From: Fremontodendron californicum
Taxonomy: Eukaryota; Streptophyta; Magnoliopsida; Malvales; Malvaceae
Direction of reading: 5' to 3'
NCBI GenBank assembly: GCA_030761205.1
Contig: JAULJL010000015.1
Coordinates: 6,114,001-6,178,000 of the forward strand
DNA length: 64,000 bases
The position numbers were made by a program, and so were the translations under genes. The notes beneath the pieces are model-generated. The model saw only the letters and a program-made list of their open reading frames with translations. It was not told where the DNA came from and made no database searches. Of this stretch, positions 13,340 through 24,563 are shown piece after piece; the stretch's first letter is position 1, and each line of letters starts with the position of its first letter.

Positions 13340-13357
13340 CCGACAACGGCGCTAAAA
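13340..13357 (-). other. Primer-binding site of the Athila-like element
   Basis: On the minus strand, taGCGCCGTTGTCGGGG lies three bases past the LTR end. It matches, with small differences, the TGGCGCCGTTGCCGGGGA primer-binding site common in Athila-type plant gypsy elements. Its place immediately internal to the LTR fixes the element's orientation. Confidence 0.7.
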
Positions 13358-13360
13358 ACT

Positions 13361-14666
13361 TGTTGTCGGATTTACCACGCAAGTGCACGTATCGTAACAA
13401 GTAATAAAGTGAAGAGTAAAGTATCGTTCCCACGAGGAATTGTTACTAAATTCGCTAAGTACTAAAATTAACACAACTTAATCTTATTCAAAGAAACGAT
13501 TAAATATTGTTAATTAAAAAACTAAATAAAATAAGAAACAAAGAAAATAAATTAAAAGATAGATTAATTAATTAAGAAAAGCTTAGGATTACAATTTCCC
13601 TCAACACTTTGTATGAACTTCTCCTACTCTCTTAACTTGATTAATGATTTGAGTTGTTAACCTAAAGTTCTAATCTATTTATAAGGAACTTCCGATGGTC
13701 TTATAAAAATATTCATCTTAACCAATTAATTATATTCCTATGATAATTGAATTAAATAAGAACTCATTAAGCTTAGACTCTAAAACTGATTACACATGAC
13801 ACGTAAGTGTATTTCTATCCTACATGCAGATAAATTCATCATAATAAATGAATATGAAACATGTGTTATTCAATCCATTTCTAACACTAAACTCCCTTTT
13901 TCCAACTTGTATCTAGGTTATCACATCAATATAATTGGTAGCTAAACAATTAGAAGTATTAAGCACAATATTGAATAAAAAACATCAAATATCATTAAAT
14001 CAAGAAAGAAACTAAAATAACCAAAACTACATATTGAGTTCCATTGAAATCCTAAAAAAATATATTTAGTTCATGCTAAATAATAAAAATATAAAATAAA
14101 GGAGTTTCACCATTATAAATATTACAAGAAAGATAAAGAAGATAAGGGATAAGAGAAAACTAAAGGTTGTCAGATCTTCAGTTTTCAATTTTTCAAAATC
14201 TTTATTGCTCCTTGTAAACTTGTGGTTGCTGCTCTCCTTTTAAGAAAACTAGGTTATTTACAAGTTTCAGATTAAACAGCTAGGAGAAGTCCTTTATAAA
14301 GTCTTAAAGGGTTCCTATTTATAAAGTCCTACATGCAGATCAATTCATCATAATAAATGAATATGAAACATTTGTTATTCAATCCATTTCTAACACTAAA
14401 CTCCCTTTTCCAACTTGTATCTAGGTTATCACATCAATATAATTGGTATCTTTGTAAGCAAGTAACAGCCTCCAACTTGGACTTTCCATATATGAACTGA
14501 TATTCTCTTTATTGTTTTAGAACTCTACAAAAATATAAAAGATATTAAATTAATAACTATATTAAACATAAAATAAATAAATTAAAAATAATTAATTAAT
14601 ACTTTAAACTACAAGGATTTAACTATAAAAAATATGATAAAATAACTCTATTTTATAGAGTTATCA
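13361..14666 (-). repeat. 5' LTR of the Athila-like element (1306 bp)
   Basis: On the minus strand it starts TGATAACTCTA at 14666 and ends ACAACA at 13361, giving TG...CA ends. The PBS follows to the left and FAP exon sequence abuts on the right. It contains a 122-bp direct duplication (13818-13940 and 14327-14448) and the phrase gtatcgttcccacgagga, which is widespread in plant retroelements. No second LTR was found to the left. Confidence 0.75.
13818..14448. repeat. Pair of ~122-bp direct repeats within the LTR
   Basis: The segments 13818-13940 and 14327-14448 are nearly identical, both starting tcctacatgcagat and ending ataattggta. They are about 390 bp apart within the Athila-like LTR, so they arose by segmental duplication in the LTR before or after insertion. 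Confidence 0.85.
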
Positions 14667-15908
14667 CTGATCCCCCATAAACTTTTGGAGTCTGCTTCCA
14701 ACTGACTCTTCAAAAGCACTACGTGCAGAACGGGTGCTCAATTTGCTGTAGACATCTGAAGTCTAACAGTCATGCATATATCAGCTTGCATAAGGTATGT
14801 TGCTCCCACTTTTCATTTTTCTTAAGTATCCGTGTCTGACGCATAATCCCCTAAGGATCCTTCAAAAATATGAAAAAATTTAGAATAAATAAAAAATATT
14901 TATGTTCGATACTCACACCCGAATCCGAGTAACATAGTCCATAAGATCATTATTAAAATCCTTAGTCTGTAAGTTCAGAAGCAGATAAATTTCCATATTT
15001 CTAATGCAAAAACTTCTTTAAATCATCGCCATTAGCATAAACAACTGCAACAGAACCAAGCTACCGGCATAAAGAAATTGCAATTAACTTTTTTTCCCCT
15101 TAAAAATATTTGATTCGATAACTCAATCTAAATTCTACATTCCATTACCATAAATAAATGTACCATAAGCATTCTAACCAACGATGTTAACCCACATTAT
15201 AGCCCCCATGACTCAGTATTTTGCTAATTGGCATCACTTATGCAACATTATTATCAAATACCATTTGAATCCTAGAAATTCTTGCATGCAAGCCTTGAAT
15301 TTAAAAGCAAAACGAAAGCTGAAACCTTGCACGTCATCCAGAATTCTAGAATTTATAAACATAAACAAAGCTTCCAAAAAAGGAAAGAACATGTTTCTAA
15401 TCCAAAGTGCGTAAGTGGGTCCATTGTACATTAACAGAGATGAAGAATCACATAAAAACAAAAAAGAAGCAGAAATTTTCAAAGAAGGAAAAAAGAAATA
15501 AAGTTACCAAATGCATAGACATCAATGTTCTTCAATCTCAAGATGCTCTTTTTGCTCAACCAACTCCAAGAAGTCGAAGGGAATTTCCCAGAACCGAAGG
15601 AAAAGAAACTTCAGTCTTTGATTCGACGATTGCTCCCGAGCCATCAGCAAGAGAAAGCGGGCCCCAAATAGGAGAAGAGTGATTCGGGAAGAGCAAATTC
15701 GCTGCGTTTTGGTAAAATGGGTGCTTTGCGTTCTGCGAGACGACTGCAACGCCCGCCGCAGCTGCAGCTCCTAAGGCTGCTGTGGCGACGGAAAATGTGG
15801 CGGAGAAGTGACAAGGGGAGGTGGTCCAGTGGTTGTTCAGAGGGGTGACTGTGCCTGGCAGGTTCGTGTGCTCACAAAACAAGAAGGGGAACCGCACAAT
15901 GACACCAT

Positions 15909-16275
15909 TTTTAAATATAAAAAAAAAATTGGTAATGATCGAAACCGAAAATGGTGATTTATAGGTGGAAGGTGGCCCGTGATGTGCACCTGGAGTTGGC
16001 GAATACTCGACAATGAATGAGACTTGAGGACTGAGGATGGGTTTTTAGGCCTATAAACAGACCAGTGAGCCCCAATAGACTTGGGCCCAAATTAAGTCCA
16101 ATTAAACCCAAAGGGATAGTGATGACTGATGACATCTAAATTTGTCCTTTTGGTTCTCATTTAATTTGTGTAGCTTTTGGGCATTGGTTCGTTGGATTCA
16201 GCCCTTTGGGCAAAGCAAATCGATCCAGGTTCCAGAGATTTGAGCTCATTCTCCAACTCAAAATTACCTTATTTG
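15909..16275. other. Former promoter region of the FAP pseudogene
   Basis: This is non-coding DNA upstream (minus-strand sense) of the FAP start codon. It holds no open frame of interest and no clear TATA box that I would defend. Confidence 0.4.
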
Positions 16276-16529
16276 TATTTGATGAACTGACAGTATATAA
16301 GATTCATACACTTTCAATGAACCAAAACATGACACGTTATTAATGAACAAACTAAAAAACAAGGAAGGATCTATAAATAAATATAAAAATCGAAATAGAG
16401 AGAAACAAGACACCTCATTAATATTTATTTATAGGTTCTTCTTTATTTTTTAGTTTGTTCATTAATGACATGTCATGTTTTGATTCATTGACAGTGTATG
16501 GGTCTTAAACACTGTCAGTGTATCAAATA
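16276..16529. mobile_element. Foldback MITE with arms of about 100 bp
   Basis: The left arm (16276 to about 16384) and right arm (about 16419-16529) are imperfect inverted repeats through nearly their full length: tatttgatgaactgacag on the left answers ctgtcagtgtatcaaata on the right, and atgaaccaaaacatgacac answers gacatgtcatgttttgattc. The loop is about 35 bp. No coding capacity. Superfamily is unclear because I could not fix a target duplication. Confidence 0.75.
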
Positions 16530-16809
16530 TAAACTCTTTTAACAAACAAATAAACAAAGCAAAATGAAACCCAAAATTTAGTCCAGTTGATTTATGCAAT
16601 CACTTTTAAGAGATAACATCTAGAAGTTTTACAATTCGAATCTCAACATTTACAATCTCTTCCCTTGTTCCCAAACTGCGACCGTCTTTATAAAAAAAAA
16701 ATGATAGCAAAATCGATCTAACTCCTTCCAAACTTAAGCATCACGTCAATAACTCACCTTATTTGTAGCAATCTAGTTTAAAATAACTATTAACAAACTA
16801 ATGTAATGA

Positions 16810-17060
16810 ATTATAATTAGGATTTATACACTGTCAATGTATAGATTTACACACTGACAGTGCATCCTACGATGCTACCTTCCGGGTTAGTGGTTAGTTT
16901 TTTTAATGATGTGTCAGTGTAGAATTCATTGTCAGTGTATAGACTTATACACTGACAATGCATCAAATACAAACCCTAAATAGGATTTTTATTTGATGCA
17001 TTGTCAGTGTATAGGTCTATACACTGACAGTGCATCCTACGATGCCACCTGTCGGATTAT
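16810..17060. repeat. Cluster of cactgaca-type terminal-repeat fragments
   Basis: At least six copies, in both orientations, of an element end related to tatacactgacagtgcatc occur here. Two are followed by the same cctacgatgc(t/c)acc sequence (about 16855-16885 and 17025-17050). The ends resemble those of the foldback MITE at 16276-16529, so this looks like nested or rearranged copies of one family. Confidence 0.65.
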
Positions 17061-18338
17061 GGATTAATAATTAGAGTTAGTGGTTAGGAATTAAGAGTTA
17101 AGGTTATGGTTAGGGTTAGGATTAAACTATAAACTAGGTTTTCCTTACTCCTCAACGGCTTGTCCTTTCTAAGAAATGCTATTGCTAGTTTGATACCTTC
17201 TAAACTTTACCAAACCCATTTTTGTCTTATAAAAAAAAAAAAACCCATTTTTGTCATGCATGAAAGTAACAATTTTTTTTTATTAAGAATTTTATTTATC
17301 TAAAAGAGCAAGATAATTTGCTACAAAAATTATAATATGTTATGAACAGGAACAAAAGAGAGTAAGACAATTAATTATAGTTTTTAAATATCAACAAAAA
17401 ATATCCTGAGTGATGCACCAGTTATGACAAATATTTGTCTTGACTTGATCCCGCGTTATATATTTGTATTTGCCAAGCTTCCATCGAATAGTATCTATAA
17501 TGCTCTGAAAAATTATTGATACGGAAGCAGATTGTTACCCATATTGTCAAAAATAAGGATTATTTCACATCTTTAAACTCAATATATATGTACTTACACT
17601 ATGATTCCATATACAAATTACTATTAAAATAACACTGTCGAATTTTATTTTTTTAATACGGATGTTTAGGGATGTTTTTAAATTTTGTTTAAGTCTAATC
17701 AGTTCTTCGGACGATTTTAAAAACGAAAAAGAAGGGATTTTGATCATATGAAAGATGCAAGTAGAGTACTACTGATTAAGTTATTAACTAAGACATGTTA
17801 TATATTGATTTCTTTTTTTGTTCCTCTTGTTCTTAATTAATATTCTATTTCCTATCTAATTAAATATATATTTTTTGTGTTTTTCAAAAAAAAAAAAAGA
17901 AGATAATTAATAGGTCATAAACAAATCATCAGATGGAAGAGTAATTTTGATTTAAGCTGCCAACAACTCCTTAATTTGTTTTGTTTAGGATAAGATATTA
18001 AGCAGCAGCAAATCGGAGCCACAATTGCTAATTAATCTTTATAAAAATAATTAAATAAATATGTTGTAAATGAAATGGCAGGCCATTATTCAAAGATATC
18101 AGAGAGAGAGCATCAAGGTTATTAGAAAAGCTATTAGATTCCATATATAGTGGAAACAAACATTTCAGAACTTAGAGACAGACTAACTAATATGTATATG
18201 TATATTTATATTTGGATTTAGATGATTCGATTTGATTTGATTTATGATTTGATTTGATTTGATTTGATTTGATTTGGTTTCGGTCATTTTGCGACAATTG
18301 CTTTTTGTTGGTTTCTTTGGTGTCTTAAGCAACAAGAG
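17061..18338. other. AT-rich intergenic DNA
   Basis: No gene is seen. A short telomere-like phrase (ggttagggttagg, about 17108-17120) and a (TTGAT)n-type microsatellite at about 18226-18278 are the only notable features. Short frames at 17565-17747 and 18183-18377 look random; the latter is mostly translated microsatellite. Confidence 0.5.
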
Positions 18339-18378
18339 AACCTTAAATCCCTGCATTATTATTATTATCTTTCTCATG

Positions 18379-18426
<48 letters not shown>

Positions 18427-18466
18427 CATGAGAAAGATAATAATAATAATGCAGGGATTTAAGGTT
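18339..18466. repeat. 128-bp perfect palindrome with an (AT)22 centre
   Basis: The left arm 18339-18380 and the right arm 18425-18466 are exact reverse complements over 42 bp. They are joined by (AT)22 at 18381-18424, which is itself self-complementary, so all 128 bp form one perfect inverted repeat. The arms begin aaccttaaatccctgc and include an (ATT)n stretch. Flanking bases do not match. RNA from either strand would form a single uninterrupted hairpin. Confidence 0.95.
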
Positions 18467-18667
18467 ACTTCTTAGAATTGGCTTTGGACATTAATCCAAC
18501 ACTCGCTTTCCATCAGTCGGAACTTCAGTTTATATATAGTACGTACGTAAATAGCAAAATTTTACTATCCAAAAAAAAATATGACTGCGTTAATTTCTTT
18601 CCAGAATTGCTTATATAAGTAAGTAACTGAAACAGCCATTGTAATTTGGTCTTGATGCTAGAACTTA

Positions 18668-19229
18668 GGCTCTATTTGGATTTCACTGGAAGGCTGTTTG
18701 CCTTCAGTGAAATCCAGGCTGTTTGACAAACAACCTTTACTGCAGTAGAAATTATTTTCACCTCACTAAAGGTAAAAAAAGCCATTGAACCATGAAGGGT
18801 CCATTAGAGAAATTCTTTCTCACCATTGGCTTTCTTTTCCTTTTTTATCTTTTTTTTTTATCAATTAACATTTATTTCTTTATTTTTTTCTCATTTAACT
18901 TTTTTTATTAAATTTTTTTAAATAACTTTATTAGTTTAATATAAAAAAACAAACTTTTATAATTATATAATAAAAATTTATTTGATATATTATAATTTTT
19001 AATTATTTATTAATAAAATTATTATTTTATAAAAAATAATTTCAATAATTTTTAATTATTTATTAACTTCATAAATAAAAAAATTATCTATGTCTTTAAT
19101 GGTCATTTTTCTTTTTCATTATAATTCACTTCACCACCACCGTTGATTTTGAATCCAAACACATATCCCATCATTGATTTTAATCTCACCACTCCAATAA
19201 CTAATCTCACTGTCCATCCAAATAGAACC
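18668..19229. mobile_element. Tourist-like (PIF/Harbinger) MITE, 562 bp
   Basis: The termini GGCTCTATTTGGAT (left) and ATCCAAATAGAACC (right) are inverted repeats with one mismatch. TTA at 18665-18667 and TTA at 19230-19232 form the 3-bp target duplication typical of PIF/Harbinger elements. The interior is A/T-rich with no transposase. A short internal hairpin lies at 18677-18716 (atttcactggaagg against ccttcagtgaaat). Confidence 0.85.
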
Positions 19230-19232
19230 TTA

Positions 19233-20523
19233 GTTAACGGTGTTCGGAGGGAAAAAGACGTTAAACAACCACAAAATCCATTTCTTTAATTTATGATCGA
19301 TTGATTGCATTTGCCTATGTGGTTTTCATATATATATATATATATATATATAAATTAATTAATTAATTTAGTGTCAATTTTTTTATAGTGTGCGAACTGC
19401 TGAATTTTTGTCATGATGGGTACTGCACACTGAGTACGACATTGCTGTAATATTGCTAGCTGCTTGCTTCTGCTGGAGTAAGACAATTCAAAGAATAAAT
19501 CTCTCTATGCATATAAAGATTCCCACAATTTTTCTTCCCCCCGCCCCCCCCCAAAAAAAAAAAACTATTTAATTAAAAATAGATTCATGGCATTTGAGGG
19601 AGGCTACATGCCATTGCCTTGTCCATTACACCAGCTCATATAATATAAGTAGTGGTTATTTATTTGGATTAATCTTAATGGTACTGCTTCTAATTCATAC
19701 TATAAAAATAATTAGTAATCCTAAAATTTGTTAGTTTAATTCTTTACCCAATTAGCCATTAATAATTATTCTTTCTTTTACTATTCCTTTAATCTTTGTT
19801 CAAATAATTACTCACTTAATGAACTAAACTTTTGATGTCAATTGCAAAAACGTTTAACAAAATTATTTATTTTTAGTATAAATAATGTTAGGCTAACTTC
19901 AAAAAGGGAAGTTGGTTTGTGATCCCATAAATCCAATATCTACTCTCTCAAGATTCCAATCCAAAAATTCCCAATTAGAATCTCTAATTTTAGTGATCCG
20001 TTTTTTTTTTTTCAAGATTCAAATTTAAAATTTTCAACTCGGAATCTCAATTTTAGTAATTCATTATTTTAAATACAAATTCAAAATTTTCAAATTGAAA
20101 TTTAAAATTTAAAATTCTAGTAATCCATCTTTTCAGGATTGGAATCCTGAGTAAATTTTTGTTGAACAGTACTGTCGAAAATGGAAAACAAAAACATTGC
20201 CAAAAGACCTCTAAGATTATAATTATTGAACAAGTCCAAACTTATTAAAGGAGATTAATTAGTTCTTTAATTTTCTTGTCTTTTTTTCTTTCTTTAAAAA
20301 ACAGAGAGTGAGGGATTCCTGATTTTTTTAAGCAAATTGTAGGCAGAGTTCATGCTTAATGGTGATATTATTTATATATGTTACATGTTAGTGAAAGAAA
20401 TAAAAATTGCTTGTTTTACCGGCTATAATATAAGAATAATCCAGAGTTTGGGAGAAAATAATCTGGACTAATTTTGTACAAAGCCTGCCCATTTGGTTGT
20501 TTTTGTAGGTTTTAATTAGTCAA

Positions 20524-20571
<48 letters not shown>

Positions 20572-23343
20572 GATTAGTACTTTATACTACAGCCTTTCAA
20601 CCTTGACAAAGAAATTTGCAAGTGTTAAGGATTAAATCTCAGATGATTAGACATTCGAATGTGATATGGTTCTTCGTCATCAATTTGGATAAAAAAAAAA
20701 GTAACTAAATTTAATTGGGTTTGAAATTGAATTATTTCTTACAGATTTTTCAACCTATGTTTGGGTCCTATAAATTTGGTAAAACATCTTAATTTACATG
20801 GCTCAATAAAAGAAAAAGAGTCGATGCTTTGTTATTCATCATTGGGAATACAGCTGTACTAGTTACCATATTCAAAATCCAACAAAATTTACTTGGCTTA
20901 AAAATTACATGCAGCTAATCCAATTACAATATTATATATTTTAATGTTGTACTAGGAAAGAAAAAGAAAAAAAAAAAAGAGAAAAAGATTCGTGTATCAT
21001 ATTCGTGTAATTTGTGTGTGTTATAATCTTATTTAAAATATTATATATTTTATATAAATTTTGATACGTTAATAATCCATTTTATATAAATTTTAACACG
21101 TTCACATAACCGTGTCGTGTTCGTAATTTTTTTTTTGTCGTGTTGTGTTTTAGTTATTTTTTCAATGTTGTGTTTTAGTTATTTTTTCCATGTCGTGTTC
21201 GAAATTGTCAGGTTTCAAATAACTCACAATTTTGTGTTACGTGTTGTATAATAATTGGTTCTTTATTTATTTATTTTTTTTTTTGAAAAATAAGGTCATA
21301 TTAAAATTTTTGGTTTTTATATTATTGAATTAAAAAATTATTGTATTTATAAGTGATCGGTAAAAATTAAATATTGAATAATAATATGAGATGGGTTGAT
21401 TTAAGTGGATTTTTTTAATTAAAATTTTAGGTATTGAATCAAAATAAAAATATTATGATAATTAAATGGTAAAAAAAACTATATTAAATGATATTATAAG
21501 TTATGAGTTATTGTATGATAGCTGTCGGGTATATATTTTATTATATTATTATGCATGTCTTTATGAAATAATTTCATTTCGACTTAAAATTTTTATCAAA
21601 TACAAGTATTTTGATCAATCAATTTAAAAATAATTAAAGATAAATACTCATTTTAATAAAAGATAATTAAGATTATTTTTAGAAATTTTAGTATTACAAC
21701 ATTTTAAAATTTTATAATCATTCGAAATAATAATAAAAAAATATTAAAAACATTTTAATCAATTAATTTTAAAAAAAATTAAAAAATAAAATTAGTGTTT
21801 TATAACGTCAGAATTTGTTATTATAAATTTAAACATTTTCATAATTTTATGAAGGCAATAATGATAATATTAAAAATTAATACTAATTATAATTAATTGT
21901 AATTATAGTATTTTAATAAAATAATTCATTTTTTCCTAATGATCCTTTTATTATAATTTTAAAATATTCAATTTTTTATAATAATTTTTTTTATTAATCT
22001 AATACTATATAATATATTATTCAATTTAATTTTTTATTATTATTATAATATAATTTTATTTAAAAAGAAGTGACTAACGCGAAACATAACCACCATTCTA
22101 GTTATATATATAGTAAACTAAGGTGGGCAAATAAGTTTTTAATCAAAAGCATACGAAAACTAAATTGTAATAGTAGAAAAATTACTAATAAGTGTATAGT
22201 ATTAACTCTCATTAAATTAGTATTAATATTATACACTTAAAATTAATATAGTCAGCGAATTGGACCAAAATCAATCAAGCACCCCAAAAAAGCTAATAAA
22301 ATTTATTTGATATTAATATATTGATAAGAGTTAATACTATATATACACTTATTAATACCAAATTAACTCTCATTACTTATATTACTTTTTAAAAATTAAA
22401 CAAAAAGTTATTGCTATTTTATTAAAATAGAAAGCTTTCAAATATAAACTTAAAATCTTGCTTTTTTGTTGGATTTTTTACCTTTTTTTTAAAAGATGAA
22501 TAAAAAATTATTTTTGGGATCCTTGAGTTATGTCCTATTTTCCCAAGGAATCCTCCATTCTATTTGCTTCTTCCTCCTCTAACTATTTTGATTTGCTTAA
22601 CCCATTAATAAAATGAAATTTTGTTAAAAAATATAAACAAAAAAAAATCCTCCCCCATTCAAAAAATAACAAATTAAGTTGGCAAAAATGTCATATCAAA
22701 TTATTTTTTGTCAACTTAGTTTGTTATTTTATCTACGTAAGCTTAAAATAATATATTTTATTAGTTTCACATCATCAAATAAACATAAAGTTAAATGTCA
22801 CGTCAATCTTTTTAACAATTTTCGTTACACTAGTTAATGATTTTACTTTTTTGCTTCAATTTTAAAAGTAAAGAGATTAAATTACTCAATTTTATAATAA
22901 ATAAATTAATTTATATTAGAAGATATAATACATAAACTTTTCAAATACTTTGATCATAGAATTTATAGTAGCACACGTGAAAAAAGCATGGGAGGAATTG
23001 CTTAAAAAGAAAGGTTAGAAGCTTGCGAGAATGAAGAAGAGGAAAGTAGTGTTCTGTGCTTTGACAAAATACGTCTTCTACTTTTCTTATTTAATAATTA
23101 ATAATTAATACAAAAAGTTTTTTTAAGATAATAAAGTATGATGTGGCTTATTATTATTGGATGCTTAAAAAATCATATTTTAAGATCATCCTAATATAAT
23201 CTAAACTCTTAATTATTATTTCTAACTGTGAATTCAAATCAAGCAATCACTTATCAATTCATTGAACATATAACACAGAGATGATCGTATAATTGGGAAC
23301 GAAATCTTAACTAAATATCTCTACCATATATAGTACTGTATAC
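19233..23343. other. Long AT-rich intergenic stretch
   Basis: No gene is supported in about 4.1 kb. It holds (AT)n microsatellites at about 19328-19352 and 20527-20569, a C-run broken by one G at 19540-19554, and a segment at about 20985-21250 with repeated cgtgtcgtgttcg-like phrases common in plant repeat ends. From 21250 to 22500 the sequence is almost entirely A/T. Confidence 0.5.
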
Positions 23344-24434
23344 ATTAATTCATCAATTGTAAAGCTCAAGTAATGAGCTCCACATCTGTCAGCACGGATT
23401 AGTTGGCTTTTTTCTTGGCTTTTTTTTTTTTACTCATTTGGTCTCGTAATACGACGTCGTTTCATATCTATTTCATTAATTTCGAGTGCTTGCTCCGTGT
23501 TTTCAAGTTCTTATTTCGCATGAAATATTTACCATCTGGTGCATTAAATACTTACGCGTAAGACAGCTGCCACATCTCTTTAACGTTTAACTTGCTATGC
23601 ATTTATTTTTACGCATTCACACGTTTATACAGTTGCCCCTTTCACCCTTTGGATCAATGACTAAGCAACTATCGTTTTAATGCTTTTAATGCAATATTTA
23701 ATGCAATTAATTCATCAATTGTAAAGCTCAAGTAATGAGCTCCATGCTGACATCTGTCAGCACGGATTAGTTGGCTCTTTTCTTGGCTTTTTTTCTTTTT
23801 ACTCATTTGGTCTCGTAATACGACGTCGTTTCATATCTATTTCATTAATTTCGAGTGCTTGCTCCGCGTTTCCAAGTTCTTATTTCGCATGAAATATTTA
23901 CCATCTGGTGCATTAAATACTTACGCGTAAGACAGCTGCCACATCTCTTTAACATTTAACTTGCTATGCATTTATTTTTACGCATTCACACGTTTATACA
24001 GTTGCCCCTTTCACCCTTTGGATCAATGACTAAGCAATTATCGTTTTAATGCTTTTAATGCAATATTTAATGCAATTAATTCATCAATTGTAAAGCTCAA
24101 GTAATGAGCTCCATGCTGACATCTGTCATCACTGATTAGTTGGCTCTTTTCTTGGCTTTTTTCTTTTTACTCATTTGGTCTCGTAATACGACGTCGTTTC
24201 ATATCTATTTCATTAATTTTGAGTGCTTGCTCCGCATTTTCAAGTTCTTATTTCGCATGAAATATTTACCATCTGGTGCATTAAATACTTACGCGTAAGA
24301 CAGCTGTCATATCTCTTTAACGTTTAACTTGCTATGCATTTATTTTTACGCATTCACACGTTTATACAGTTGCCCCTTTCACCCTTTGGATCAATGACTA
24401 AGCAATTATCGTTTTAATGCTTTTAATGCAATAT
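23344..24434 (+). repeat. Three tandem copies of a ~364-bp unit
   Basis: Units start with attaattcatcaattg at 23344, 23706 and 24075 (362, 369 and about 360 bp) and are nearly identical, so the array is recent. Each holds a palindromic acgacgtcgt, an (t)acgcgta phrase, a perfect gctcaagtaatgagc hairpin and gttttaatgcttttaatgc. No protein frame runs through it. The unit is not one of the LTR sequences in this window. It lies just left of the Ogre-type insertion, so it once lay about 0.9 kb upstream of the ent-CPS gene. Confidence 0.92.
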
Positions 24435-24558
24435 AGGAAAGCATTAATGTGCCCTGTTCAAGATGTTGTTTAATGTGGCAGAGTGCATAAACATCCTTTT
24501 AATCATTGGCTCAAAGGTAGAGACGAAGACAGTTTTATAAACGCGTAGGAATTAAATT
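24435..24558. other. Short spacer before the Ogre-type element
   Basis: Unique-looking sequence between the tandem array and the left target duplication. It is continuous in origin with the DNA at 38479 onward, because the element between them was inserted. Confidence 0.6.
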
Positions 24559-24563
24559 CAGAC
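24559..24563. other. Left target-site duplication (CAGAC)
   Basis: CAGAC immediately precedes the TG start of the 5' LTR. The same five bases follow the 3' LTR at 38474-38478, as expected for integrase-mediated insertion. Confidence 0.93.

Larger units (their letters stand above)
11130..14666 (-). mobile_element. Truncated Athila-like Ty3/gypsy retrotransposon inside the FAP pseudogene
   Basis: Minus-strand element with its 5' LTR on the right (13361-14666), a primer-binding site just left of it, a degenerate gag (13206-12262) and a 3' internal region. The phrase aagttttggggtgttgg near 11715-11735 (minus strand) resembles the 3' internal end of Athila-type elements. Pol is missing and no left LTR is found, so the left edge is approximate, between 10570 and about 11160. 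The right edge is sharp because the FAP exon resumes at 14667. It includes a short GC-rich block at 12015-12060 in otherwise A/T-rich DNA. Lineage assignment rests on the PBS and gag features and is moderately sure. Confidence 0.75.
10270..15908 (-). pseudogene. Broken FAP1-type fatty-acid-binding protein (chalcone isomerase fold), chloroplast
   Basis: FAP1-type proteins bind plastid fatty acids with a chalcone-isomerase fold but no isomerase activity (family knowledge). Remnant exons on the minus strand: exon 1 15908-15508 (transit-peptide-like start, an AALGAAAAAGVAVVSQN stretch, SPIWGPLSLADGSG, FPSVLGNSLRLLGVG, then LKNIDVYAFG); exon 2 15044 to about 14940 (VYANGDDLKK, KYGNLSASEL); exon 3 14784-14667 (ADICMTVRLQ, SAFEESVGSRLQKF); a later exon about 10560-10435 (FKDEYKIPRG, IDLSRERGH); and a faint last exon near 10320-10270. 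Lesions: 2-nt insertion right after MVSL, 1-nt loss at LGVG|L, an in-frame TAG plus frameshifts in exon 2, 1-nt loss in exon 3, and a retroelement LTR cutting exon 3 at 14666/14667. It cannot encode a full protein. Confidence 0.85.

Noticed and set aside
17100..17125. Interstitial telomere repeat
   Set aside because: Only about two irregular ggttagg units, not the plant TTTAGGG repeat array.
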